From: Dastarcus helophoroides
Lineage: Eukaryota > Arthropoda > Insecta > Coleoptera > Bothrideridae
DNA length: 64,000 nt
Assembly (NCBI GenBank): GCA_028583605.1
Contig: CM053327.1
Location: 16,603,629-16,667,628, forward strand
Direction: 5' to 3'
Below the pieces are notes generated by a model. It saw only the letters and a program-made list of their open reading frames with translations, searched no databases and was not told where the DNA came from. Shown piece after piece: positions 12,082-23,610 of the stretch; position 1 is the stretch's first letter, and each line of letters begins with the position of its first letter. The translations under genes were made by a program, and so were the position numbers.

Positions 12082-12631
12082 AAATTCGTTATAGAGAGGT
12101 CTTTGTTATAGGGAGGTAACATTAAAAATACACAAATCATATGTAATAGTTTATATGCTTGCAGGGACTTAAAAGTTGTTAGCGATTTGACGATGTCCTT
12201 TTTTTAAACCCTTATTATAACACTATTGATCAATTGAACTTTTTCGCAGAGCACCAAACCTTTTTACACTTTTTACTCATTTGGCACAATAAATCAGCTT
12301 TTTGTGCAAAGAGACAAACAAAGCCATTAGCAAGGGATATCCCAAAAAGTAAGAACTTTCTCCTGACCAAATGCAATTAAAAGGTAATTAAACCTTGGAA
12401 AGTCATTAGTATGGGTACCTCAAATATTAAGAAATTTTTTGAAGGGAAGCATTTATAAATTAATGAAACCTTGCAAAATCTTGGTTCAATAATTCGCTAT
12501 ATGGAGGTATTGCTTTCGTTAAATGGAGGTAATTTTACATATAATTTACTTAAAATGCTGCGTTTGTGAAAAAGTTCGTTATATAGAGAAATGCGGTATA
12601 TGGAGGTTCGTTGTAGGGAGGTTTGCCTGTA
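12082..12631. mobile_element. remnant with iterated pogo/Tigger-like end motifs
   Basis: At least seven variants of CGTTATATGGAGGT lie in the same orientation: two at 12,085-12,120, two at 12,493-12,530 and three at 12,574-12,622. The last runs into GTTTGCCTG followed by TA at 12,630-12,631. On the minus strand this reads TA then CAGGCAAACCTCCCTACAA, the typical form of a pogo/Tigger-type terminal repeat (TA target, CAG start). No transposase is present and no opposite end was found, so this is a non-autonomous or truncated element. Confidence 0.5.
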
Positions 12632-13289
12632 CTTTTAAATTAAAATTTAGTTCAATCTTCAATATTAAAAACCAAGAGATTAAAGTATCCGATTTTGAGC
12701 ATGTCCAGAAACAACACACCAAAGATTTATTATACTCCTGCTTCATACCTTCAGATTTTTGGCACAAATCTGTACAACCACCTGTCATGGGAGAAATTAG
12801 CTCACCAAGCTTGGGCGAATTAAGAACCTTAACATTAAATTCGTTCTGTGTATGTTTCAAGAAAATGATAGTTTAGTTCATATGCAATCCGTTCATAAAT
12901 ATTAAAACTAAAAGAAAGAAAGAAATAAAAAAATGATGCAATTCAAAGTTTTTAAGTTTATTTTAAAAAATATTGATGTGAAACAAGAAATTTCGATTTT
13001 CTGTTTCTATAAATACTTGGAGAACATAGTTTAGAATCAGGTATTCTGTAGTGCCGATTTCATAAAAATAAATTGATATCTAAAAATTTATATATTTTTT
13101 CTTTATTTTAAGTTAATTTCATTGGGGGAAATGAAACCTAAAACCAAAGGCTGAAAATACAGAAGCTCTAAAAAGTTACTAGAAGATTAGTAACACCGAT
13201 TTTCAGAGTTCATCATATTTTTGAACGCTATTTTTATTTTCTACTAATAATATTGGCACATCGTAAAATAATTAATGACATTTTTCACG
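12632..13289. other. AT-rich stretch without recognisable gene
   Basis: The open frame reaching 12,876 starts inside the iterated end motifs above and has no recognisable domain. Nothing else is supported. Confidence 0.4.
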
Positions 13290-16270
13290 TCAAATGTGTA
13301 AGTCTTATTTTTTTCTCCAAAACTGTTGTCTTTTTGAATTTGGCCTTTTTCTAATGATTTTCACATATTTTTTCTAAAATTTTACATTCGAAACTTTTCA
13401 AAAATTTCAATTTTTGAAATCATTTCAAATTTTTTTTCCAAAATTTAGTCCTTGTATAAAAATTTATTATTTTTTTATTTTGATTATGTCTGGAAAAATC
13501 CTACTTATACTTCTAAGGTTTCTTAAAAAAATTAAAAGTTTTTCCAAAACTTTCTAATTTAATATCGAAAATCAGAACATAATCTCGAAAAAAACCTATT
13601 AAATTGATTTTAAAATAACACAAAAGTAGTGAATTCTTCAAAATGTCAAATATAAAGTTTCAGTTTTTATTTATTTATTTCCTTACAGTGTTTTGAAGTC
13701 AAACTGGAAACAATTGCTTCTGTACAATTTTGCTTATTTTGAAAATATGGTTTTGAATCACACAATTTCAGTTTCTTACTCAAAATTCAATATTTTTTTA
13801 TTTCTTAATTTTTAGCCTGATATGATGTTTTTGGGTTTAAATTCTAAAATATTTTGTTAATTTCGGCTTTCCTTGAAATCCTCGAAATAATTTTTCCAGA
13901 AATGTTCACGTATTCGAAATGCCAATATTAATTCCGAAATTTTGATCTTTCTCCGTAATTTCGTTAACTTTTTTGTTGCTTTTTACTTGAATTTTCGACT
14001 TAACCTCGTGACTAACTTTGTATTTTTGGAAAGCTATTTATATTTTAGTCAAAATATTTCCTGTTTGTTAAGTTATACCTTAAATTTTTAAAATATGCAC
14101 TTTATTAGCCGAAATTTCAATACAATCCCGAAATGTCTGCTAAAATTTTTAAATCTGTAATTTTTACTTAAGATTTTGGTAGTTTTGAAAAAGAACATTA
14201 ATAAAGTCGAATTTTTTGAAAGCTCTAAACATAAAAGAAGTCAAATTAAATTCCAAATTTCTCTTTCTCTTCTTTTTTTGAAATTTTAAACTTAAAATTT
14301 TTAAAATATCCACTTTATTACCAGAAATTTCAAATTATTCACAAAATGTGAGTTTAAATTTGTAACTTGTAATTTGTTTCAATAAAATTTTGACTTTATA
14401 CTTGAGAGTATTTTTTTGTTTCAAGAAAATTTTTTGCAAAATTCCGACTTTACATTTTCAGTTCCCTAGTTTTTATTGAATTGTAGATTTCTTCGTTTTC
14501 TTCAGAAGATTTTGGTTTATTTAAAGCTTTTAGTTTTTTTATCGAGTTTCAGCTGGAACGTTTGCTAAAAATGTCCCCCTTTTTTAGTTGATAATTTTAT
14601 TTTTTTCTAAATTCCGATCCCCAATGGTCAATTTTTATTTTTTCTGTGAAATTTCGACTTTACACACGGAATATTGTCTTTTCTGTGATATTTTCACATT
14701 TTTAAAATGTGAGAAAAATTTTATTTTTTTTTGTCAAAGCTTAATTTACATATTTAATTTTTTCTTTGCCAATCTCCCAAATGGTTAATATACTTAGTGT
14801 TTTCAATTTTTTAAAAAATTTTGCCCCTCTTCTCAAGATGTGGGTTTTAACATTTATTTTTCTGAAGTTTTAGAGATTTAGCTCGAATTCTTTTCATAAA
14901 GTTCGAGTTTTTTTCGAAATTTTAAATATGTCTTCAACATTTTTAGCTTATTACCTTATTTTCTTCTGTATATTTAATTGTAAACTAAGAACTGTGGTTT
15001 TAATTCAATCTCGAAATTATAAATTTTTTGAAATGCTAATATTAAAACCTACTTTTTTTCTAAAATTTTAATTTTAACCCATAAGTTGGCCCATAATTTC
15101 GACTTAAAAATTCAATATTTCGATTTTTTTTAGAAATTTTAATTTTTAGCTAGCAATTTTTAAAATGAAATTCTGGATTGCTTTCCAAATTTTGACTTCT
15201 TTCATTTAATTCCTAAGTTTATCGTTACTTCTTCGTTGAAACGTGTATTGGGAACTCAAATTTCTCTTGCAAAATTCCACTATTATCAGAAAATTGCTAC
15301 TTTTTCTGGGAACTGTGCATTTGAAATATACCTTTTTAATATTCAGTATTATTCTGCAGGCTCTGAACTAGACTTTTTTCTCAAATTTTTATGTTTAAAC
15401 TTCCAATTTCTACTGTTTTCAAGAAAGTTTTGACTTTAAACTGAACCTTTTCACTTCTTTTTCAAAATTTTATTTTTTAGTATCGAAATTTCCACCTTCT
15501 CTCACAATTTCGAATTTTCACTTTCAATATATACTTTTTTATTTCTCAGTTGTTTAGTTGAAAGTCGGACTATTGACCCCCCCCCCCCAGAACGATTGAT
15601 TTTCTTTTTGACATTTTGAACCTAAATTCCAATTTATTTTTGAAATTTTGACTTTTTTCGAAATTCAGCCTTGTTGTTAAGTTTATGAATAAGATAGCAA
15701 TCTGCAGTCTGACCTTTGATTCAAACTCCAAATTTCGACCTTTCAACAGATTTCGATTTATTTTTGGAAAGTTCTAGATTTTCATATTTTGTCGAGGTTT
15801 TAATTTTTTTCTCAAAACTTTGAATTAAGATTTACAACTTTTTCATTTTCTTCTTAATATTTAACGTTTCACTCAAAATTCATCTCTTTTCGAGTTTCTC
15901 TTTATTTTATAAATGCGATTTTTATTTTAAATTTTCGACTTTTTCGCAAAACGCCTAGTTTTCTTTTAATTTCAAATTAAACACATACATTCTTTACAAA
16001 TGTGGATTTTTTCTGGAAATTTTAATTTTTTTTCGGCGGTCTTCAACTCCTAATTTTTACCATTTTCCCTTCAATTTTGACTTCAAACTAAAATTTTCGA
16101 GAAAATAATCACAAAAATTTCCAATAATTTTGAAATTTCGTTATTTATTTCTCAGGATTCAATTTATCCTTTTTTTATTTTTACTTTTGTCTTGCTTTTA
16201 GTAAAACTCCAATTTTTCTAGAAATTATAGAGATTATAGAATTGTTGATGCAGGTTTTGTTCGAAATTTT
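13290..16270. repeat. 3 kb T-rich low-complexity quasi-repeat array
   Basis: About 3 kb of T runs alternate with AAATTTCGAC, AAATTTTGACTT and TTTCAAAATTTC variants. The T-rich strand is the plus strand throughout. No exact unit, no open frame of interest and no gene. A run of twelve C at 15,577-15,588 stands out in this sequence. Orientation is shared with the arrays at 1-560, 45.1-45.6 and 47.8-50.3 kb. Confidence 0.75.
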
Positions 16271-16544
16271 GATAATGTTCGAATATATTTAGAAGGGCTA
16301 ATTAGGTTTTTGGGGGGTTTAGTAATAACATATTTTATTGACCAGATCATTAATTTATTAACTAAACACAGACCTACTTTTTAATTTAAAAAGAAATACT
16401 CATTCAAAATATTAAAAAGGATACAGGATGTTCTGTTACCATAAACAAAAATTACTTTTTGAGTAGACTTTATTCATATGCACGACATATAAATAACGCC
16501 TTTTGTACTTCTTACCATTTAAGAATCTTTTCACCTTTTGTATG

Positions 16545-17671
16545 TAGAGGGTGATTCAGTCCTAGTTAGTTTTAAGGAAAGATAGAGAAAAAAGATATAA
16601 TACGAGTACGCGATTAAAGACATTTTTTTTCGGGTATACTTATGCTGAAAAAAATATTTTAAAATTATAATTTAAACCCCTTTTTGAGCTGACACTGACT
16701 CCAAAGCCCCAAGGCCCAGATAAATAGAAAGAAGAAAAATTTACGGCTGCGCAGTTGGGACCCGGGCGAAACAAATAAGCAAAACATTGCTAGGTTATGT
16801 CTAAAGGATAATACGAAAAACATTAAAAGATCCTGGAGGCACCAATGGTTGCGGAAAAGTCGTTGGGTGATTTGCTTTTTTATATGAAAATCGAGTAACA
16901 ACGAATTGCAGAAGAAAGTTATGCGAAAATAAAAAAAAAGTGAAATCGCGAGATGAATGTAAATGTTGATATCAACGCTGCAAGTAATGAATTAAGTTCG
17001 CTGTTGTGGGAGCAAGTGTTAAAAGTGGTTAGTAGTCGAGAGTTACTTTCCGACGTTTTAGTTTTTGTGATACGATGGAAATTTTTTTTATGCGCCCGAT
17101 AGGTCTAAAATAGTTCGGAAAAGAGGCACTCCAGTGTTAATGTAAGTACACTGCACCTATTTGTACTGTGGGCTATCGTTAATATATTTTTTATAAACAA
17201 CAGCCTAACTGTTAACCAACATTAATATGCTTCAAAATTAAATAAACCTGTGAGTCGTATCGCTACTTATTTTGTGGATTTAATATTTTAGTTTGTGTTG
17301 TTTGTGTTCGTTTATTTTTTTAATTTGCGTTTTACTTTTTATAAGACCGATTGATTAACGAAACAAAAAATGTAAAACGTTTTAAGTGTATGAAAATACA
17401 AATACTTATTTGTCAAAATATCTAATAGAGATTTGTTGCCCATTAATTAGCGATGTTTCGCCCTCGCCAGTCCGTGAATGGATAACATGATCAGCGTGTG
17501 TTGGCGTGAAGCATTTAATGTGGTCAGTAGCGCCGAGCTTTTGGTGGTCAGTAGGTTACTTTGGGTGTATTTTAAAAAGTCGAATAAATTTTTTTTTCGA
17601 TTTTCTGTCTTTCCTAAGCCTTCCGAATCACGTAGTTTAAATTTATGCCAGTATGACTGAATCACTCTGTA
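16545..17671. mobile_element. possible short-TIR DNA element without transposase
   Basis: The left edge carries GAGGGTGATTCAGTC (16,547-16,561) and the right edge its near complement (rc AGAGTGATTCAGTC, 17,653-17,668). A second matching pair lies just inside: AAGGAAAGATAGAGAA on the left, and AGGAAAGACAGAAAA when the right edge is read on the other strand. The interior shows no transposase. Short frames at 16,665-16,901 and 17,447-17,737 (minus) are not recognisable. With only about 15 bases of clear terminal repeat, chance is not excluded. Confidence 0.35.
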
Positions 17672-18879
17672 TAACCCACGGTTTTGGAGATATTTAGTGT
17701 TAAAATCGGATAATCCATAGCTAATCACCCTGAGCAAGATAACATCACCGAAATAGGAATTTCTTACTATATTTTCACTCCGTCGTTGAATATTGATTGA
17801 TTCTTATCTATGTCTGAAGCGAACATAATTTAGACATGGCTGGCAGTGGGACTATTCCTGGAAACTAAGTTTTAACAGAAAGTGGAGGAAAAAACTATAT
17901 TAAAAGATAAAATGCTTGAATGTTGAGCGTATATGGCTAATCCCCATGAATCGTCTTTATTGCTTTCCAGTAAATGCAGTTTCTAGGAATTTAAATTTAG
18001 AGGATTTTACTGCATCGAATAAATACGACTTACACTTCTTTTTTTGCAAGTCGGTGGCATTGTAAAGTTTTGATACCACTAATATTATATTACAGTTTCT
18101 ACAGTAAAAGATACTTCAGAGCTAAACTCTGCAGTTAACACTATTTTCAGACACCTTCGAAGATAAATATCTAGACTGGAATATCAGCAATGGTAAGTTC
18201 TGTCTAGGATATTTACTAAAGAAAATTTATCGTAGTTTCTACTTGAACAAGCTACGAACTATCAACTGATACATCAGGAAAGGTACTAATCTTAAACACC
18301 ATGTTGGCTGAGTAACCTTTACACTTACTACATTCTTGATTCGATTTGTATTTCCTTTGTTCAAGGGAAGGGAAGGACTAGTATGGGCATCTCGAAAATA
18401 ACATATAGATAGAGATTCCTTTAAATATTGAAAAATTTGCCTAAATAAAGATAGCTACGACTAAGTCTGCAGAATATAAACGTTAAAATGCACAAATGTA
18501 CAAAAATCATAATGTCTTAAAATCCTTAAGATTTAGCTGAGGTAAACTTTAATGAAACTTGCTGTAAAAATATATGGGGAGTTCTGTTTAAAAAAATTCA
18601 ACTTTGATATGTTTCGTTATTTAATGGATACATTATAAAGTTAATTTTAATGCAAATGAATCCCTATCCAACCCCAAACCAAATTTTTTCAAGTAGTGTA
18701 GGCACAACCGTCATTAACCGTGCATAATATTAGTGTGGTTGTATCTGGAACAATTTTTCGGAATGAAACCTAACGTACTAACCATCTGGCCTTGTAAGGT
18801 ATCATGCAAATTTTCGTCAAAATCGCTTTATTAATTAAGCTGTGAAAAGCCGTCAAACCGAAACACGTTCACATTTATA
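17672..18879. other. AT-rich stretch without recognisable gene
   Basis: No coding segment, element or repeat is supported here. Confidence 0.5.
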
Positions 18880-20179
18880 CAGAATGTCCGCAAACTTCAC
18901 CGACAACGGTTAACTTAACATTTAGGACAATTAGTGAATACAATTTACGAAAAAAAAATTAATAAAAAGTTTTTAGTTTTCGAGTTATAGGCTGCCAAAG
19001 CTGTCAAGAAAAAAAATTAATTATAACTTCATAACCTCTTTACTAATCGTGCCAAAATTTCAAATATAAGTTTAGGATGTTAAGGCTTATCATTTTCCAT
19101 AATCTTAGTAAATGCATTATACTGGCTGGTAGTTTCCTCCTCCCACCCACCTCTTTTACCCATAAAAACTTTTACCATGGTCCTATTTTTGTTAACGGGT
19201 AGCGCTAAATAAAAGTCCAATTTTTTCCAAATAAATCTTGTCCCTCGAAAAAAATTACGTACACGTAGCCATTTTTGAGAAAAATGACTATTTGATGTCC
19301 GTTTGTTATGAATTTTTGCATTTAATGGACGATGGATGGACACAAACTGTTGTTTAATGTTTTCATGCCATTAAGTAATTCCAATGTGGTTGATTACTAT
19401 GATTGGAGGCATATTTTATCATTTTCATATTAAATAATTTTGCTTGTTCTTAATTTATTATTATTGGAAACGTGATTTATTTAAATAATATTCCATAAAT
19501 GCCCTCTCCAGTTGCCACTTAAGTAAAAGAATTAGTTCTTAATATTGTTAAAATAAGCCAAAAAATGTTTGTAGTGTTCAGAAACAATTAAATGTATAAA
19601 AAACTAATATTTGCAAAACGAATAGATAATCTGTTTAAATTACAGGAAGCCGAATACATTTTTCATTAAGAAATCGGCAATTATTGAAGAGTGAACGTTG
19701 ATTTTAAATTGACAATGAAAATAAAATTAATATATAGTTCGTTTTCTTTCTGTTACATTCACTACAGAAATCGACACAAACAGGACCCACAAATAATCAT
19801 TTTCTCATTATCTCTGATTTATCAAGAAACAAAATTTGGAATAAAATTGCCTTTTTTCTGGCTCTACACACTACAAAAATACCGACCGATGGAAAAAGTT
19901 CTGATCAGTAAAATAAGGAGAAAACTACCACCCAGTATATCACCTTTACTAAGATTTTGGGAAATGATAAGCGTTAACAATTTAAGAATGTGTTTCAAAT
20001 TCTGATAAGATCGGTAAAGTTATGTAGTTGTAAGTAAAATTATTTTTTTTTCTGGACAATTTTGACAGCTTATAATTCGGAAACTAAATATATTTTAGTA
20101 AAATGTTTTTTACATACATTTATTTATTGTCCTGAATTTACTGTCAAGTATTGTCGGTGAAACTTGCAGACCGCCTGTG
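18880..20179. mobile_element. large foldback element, family F (arms about 440 bases)
   Basis: The two ends are inverted copies over roughly 440 bases: left arm 18,880-19,320, right arm about 19,745-20,179, spacer about 420 bases. The outer edges read CAGAATGTCCGCAAACTTCA on the plus strand and, complemented from the right, CAGGCGGTCTGCAAGTTTCA. Further matched blocks are TTATAGGCTGCCAAAGCTGT against TTATAAGCTGTCAAAATTGT and GCTTATCATTTTCC against GCTTATCATTTCCC. The arms are clearly diverged with many small indels, so the insertion is old. There is no transposase. The open frames at 19,080-19,343 and 19,691-20,005 lie within the arms and are probably chance. Confidence 0.8.
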
Positions 20180-20219
20180 TATTAAAAAGGACTATGAGAG
20201 CGACGAGACGATAATCTAC

Positions 20220-20960
20220 ATTAAAAAAAAAGAAAAATTTCTATAAAAAGAGTATTTTTGGTAAAGGTAAAAATTTTAAGTACGAAGCCAGAATTTCTAG
20301 TTTAAAGTGAAATTTTTTGAAAAATAAAAATAAAAAATGGTAACGAAATATCAGGATAATTTCGAAAAAACTTAGTTCATATTACTTCTACTTTCATAAA
20401 ACTTTTAAATTAATATAAATAAAACGAACTTGTCGAAGTTTCAAAATATGATTTTATATTTGTATTTTAAAGTCACAATTTTAGGCAGAACATTGTAAAC
20501 TCATAATTTCTAGAAAAAGTAAAAATTTCTCTAAAAAAAAAAACATGAAAATTAGAAAACCCTGAAAATTTACAAGAGATACAGAAAAATCAATGTTAAA
20601 TTCGAAATTGCTATAAACAAGTCAAAATTAAGGTCCACACAAAATTAAAGCCAATAGAAATTCAACGTAAGAAATGTTTCAGAAGTTGTAATAAAAAAGA
20701 TAGACAATTAAAAATTTTCAGAAAAATTCAAAAATCTTAGAAAAAGTAAATGTTCGGTTCAAATTTGACATCGCAGAGAAGAAAAATGCCGACAAATACG
20801 AAATTTGTAGAAAAAAATCGGAATTGATAAGAAAGAAGCAGACAAATAGATAAATAAAATCAATTTTGTTTTATAAATTTGGAATCAAAATTTAATTTTT
20901 TCTAAAAATTTTAAGATTAAACTTTCAGTTTTTCGTGTTATTTTGTAAAAAAGTCGAGGT
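20220..20960. repeat. A-rich low-complexity array
   Basis: The plus strand is rich in A runs with words such as GAAAAATTTC, AAAAATCGGAATTG and AAGTCAAAATTA, the complement of the T-rich arrays. Near 20,870-20,990 it switches to T-rich words (AATTTTTTCTAAAAATTTTA), so a change of orientation occurs inside this block. No gene. Confidence 0.6.
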
Positions 20961-21045
20961 TTTAGTCAAAATTTCAGATACATCCTTTCTACTTTATTCT
21001 AACTTCCTTATAATGGAATAAATTATTTGTGTACTTTTTTCCCAG

Positions 21046-21312
21046 TCACTTATAAGTATACTAATTTATTAGGGTATCCATCCTGTATCATGAGGAGGGG
21101 CCTGTCTTCTGCAACTGGTTTAAGCGAACATCGTTTTAGTGATTTACAATTAAATAATTCTACTTTTAAACGGCCAGCACATCTAGGAGCGACAAAACGT
21201 ATTAAAAAGTTATTTTTTAAGAAGGGAAAAATAAATAAACCTAGGCCAAACAAAAAAAGAAGGCACAATTCAATAATTAAAATCGATGCAAGTCAGAATA
21301 AATTCAGTCCTG
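21046..21312 (+). CDS. candidate internal coding exon of an unidentified host gene
   Basis: An acceptor-like TTTTTTCCCAG ends at 21,045 and a good donor CCTG/GTAAGC begins at 21,313. The 267 bases between are open in one frame and a multiple of three, so the exon is phase-symmetric (it starts with two bases of a codon and ends with one). The peptide is strongly basic and protein-like: MRRGLSSATGLSEHRF near its start, then KRPAHLGATKRIKKLFFKKG and a PRPNKKRRHN cluster that could act as a nuclear localisation signal. I do not recognise the family. Spliced to the acceptor at 27,945 it continues in frame into a short basic C-terminus. An in-frame ATG at 21,090 would alternatively allow it to be a first exon. 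Confidence 0.4.
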
Positions 21313-22137
21313 GTAAGCACAAAACAAACATTCAGTGCGAATGCTTCAAAATTTAATAATCCTACGCAGCTGTCGGCTATGTCAACGTTTAATTTTACTC
21401 TCCCTTAATATTGCAAATCATTCGAAATGCTAAAGTTTAACATATTTCGGAAGGCAATATTTGAAGAATGTCAATATCGATATAAGGAATTCGCCTGCAT
21501 ATAAAATGAATGCCATATAAGTTAAATCGAATTTTAATCAGTTTCAAACATGCTCCCATATAATTTATACAGAACTGTCTGGTTACAGAGCTTACGAGCA
21601 AACAGATTTAATTAAGCATGCGTCGTCATTAAAAATTGATTTGGATTTCGTCCTTTTCACTTATCCATGAGTATATAACATATGAAACTTATTATTTCCT
21701 TATTAGTTTACAAACAAATTTTATTTTAGTTATACAAACGATACAAGTTGTAATATATTTGCTTCTCACTGCTGGGGTCTCGAAAACGGTAAGAAATATA
21801 GCATCGGCTAAATTGGCGCACACTTGTACAATTTGGCGATCAGAAATATGCCGATCAGGAATATGCCGTTGAGAAATCAAAAATATCTCTTGCTGAGATT
21901 TTTGAAAAAAAAATGTTCAATTTTTGTTCTTATTATTTCTTGGCGTTATTTGAAGAGTAATCTAAAAACTAAACACTCTTTTTCATTGGCGTTTCTCATT
22001 CTTAACAAGATAGCATAAACAGTTTTACTTTGTTAAAAGTTTCGTCTTTTCGCTATCATCATCAAGTATCTACGTTATTTCAAACATCAATTTATTGATA
22101 TATGTGGCTAAACGTTTTGTATCTTAAAACTATTATC
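21313..22137. other. AT-rich stretch; intron if the flanking exon call is right
   Basis: Nothing coding is recognised. A short in-place repeat at 21,838-21,870 (GATCAGAAATATGCC, then GATCAGGAATATGCC) is a local duplication of about 15 bases. Confidence 0.4.
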
Positions 22138-23610
22138 GTGTCTGGAGCATTAAAAATCCAAAAACCTGGGATTTCAGTTACAGTGAGTGAAATTAAATAA
22201 ATGTGGATGTTTAGCTAATAATATATGTAAAAAAGTTTACCTATTAAAAAATTGTAATCTTCATTAAAAATAATAGTAATAATAATAAACCGGTTGTTTT
22301 AAAATAAGGTGCCCATACTTAAGGAGCATAATCCTCGAGCGATTTTAAGAAATAAAGTTTATATCAACATAGGTCCGAAACCGCTTTATTTTTAAGTTCA
22401 ATTTTTTCTTTAATATTATGAAACCACTCGAAATATTTTTTTCAATTGCGGTATATACTAGCTAGGTATAAACACCATTTTTGGCGGAAAAAATATTTGC
22501 TTTTCTTTCAACAGTGGCATTTATGCCAATATATCTTTTAGTATTTTTAACGAAAAAAAAAAAATGGTACATCACTCCTTTTTTACAAATTAAGTACCAA
22601 TTTCATAAACTGCCTTCATTTCTTGGTAAAAATGATTCCTTGAATTTTTTTTCCTCTGATGAACCGTTTTCCGTTAAAACAAGGAATAAGCTTTAAAAAC
22701 TATGTTCACTTATTTTGTATTATGGGTTTATCAATTATTAAAAATACTTCTTTCCCTAAAATATATAAATTTAACTTACATTACATAAATTTTCAAAAAG
22801 AAACAACAAAGTTGCCTTGAAATAAAACATTAAATTTGTAGAAAAGAATATAAGACGCCTATCGAAATACAAAGAAATGCATTTTTTTTACTTAAAAATC
22901 GTTCGTCGGGTGAAAAGTTAACAGAGAATTGCTACTAAGGATAAACAGTCCTACTAAAAGCCATATTTATTTTGAAAAAAAAAAACAAAGGCGTGATTTT
23001 ATAACTATTTTTAATAGTTAATAAACCCACAATACAAAATAAATAAAAATAGTTTTTAAAGCTAATTAATTGTTTTAACCGAAAACCGTCCATCAGACGA
23101 AAAAATTTAAAGAAGCATTTTTACCAAGAAGTAAAGGTCTTTTATGAAATTAGTACTTAATTTGTAAAAAAGCAGTGACACCATTTTTTTCGTTAAGAAT
23201 ACTCAAAGACATATTAGCATGGACGCTACTGATGAAAGAGAATCAAATATTTTTCCTGCAAAAAAAATTGTGTTTATGCCTAGTTAGTACCTACCAAAAA
23301 TGAAAAAAAATATTTCTAGTGGTTTCATAGTATTTAAGAAAATTTTAATTTTTTTATTATTTAAGACCCTCTAACTTAAAAATAAAGTGGTTCCGGATCT
23401 ATGTTGATATAAACTATTTTTCTTAAAATCTCTCGAGGATTATGCTCCTTAAGTATGGGCTGCTTATTTTGAAACACCCAGGTCACAATTTTTTAATAGG
23501 TAAACTTTTTTACATATATTACAAGCTAAACATTCCATATATTTTTATTTCATTTCACTCACTGTATATGTAATCCGAGGTCAAAACCCCTAGACACTCC
23601 ACTATCAAGG
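22138..23610. mobile_element. large foldback element, family G (arms about 590 bases)
   Basis: This is a giant imperfect palindrome: left arm 22,138-22,740, right arm about 23,012-23,610, centre about 270 bases. Matched landmarks include the outer CAGTGAGTGAAAT (22,181) against ATTTCACTCACTG (23,552); GTAAAAAAGTTTACCTATTA against its complement near 23,500; CCCATACTTAAGGAGCATAA (22,311) against its complement near 23,450; and the inner AAAACTATGTTCACTTATTT against a shorter complement near 23,050. Divergence is moderate and even along the arms. No transposase or other coding region was found; the frame at 22,481-22,696 lies in the left arm. A transcript across it would form a long double-stranded RNA. 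Confidence 0.85.

Noticed and set aside
13290..16270. CRISPR-like or exact satellite array
   Set aside because: No constant repeat unit or spacer size; words recur only approximately, and the context is eukaryotic.
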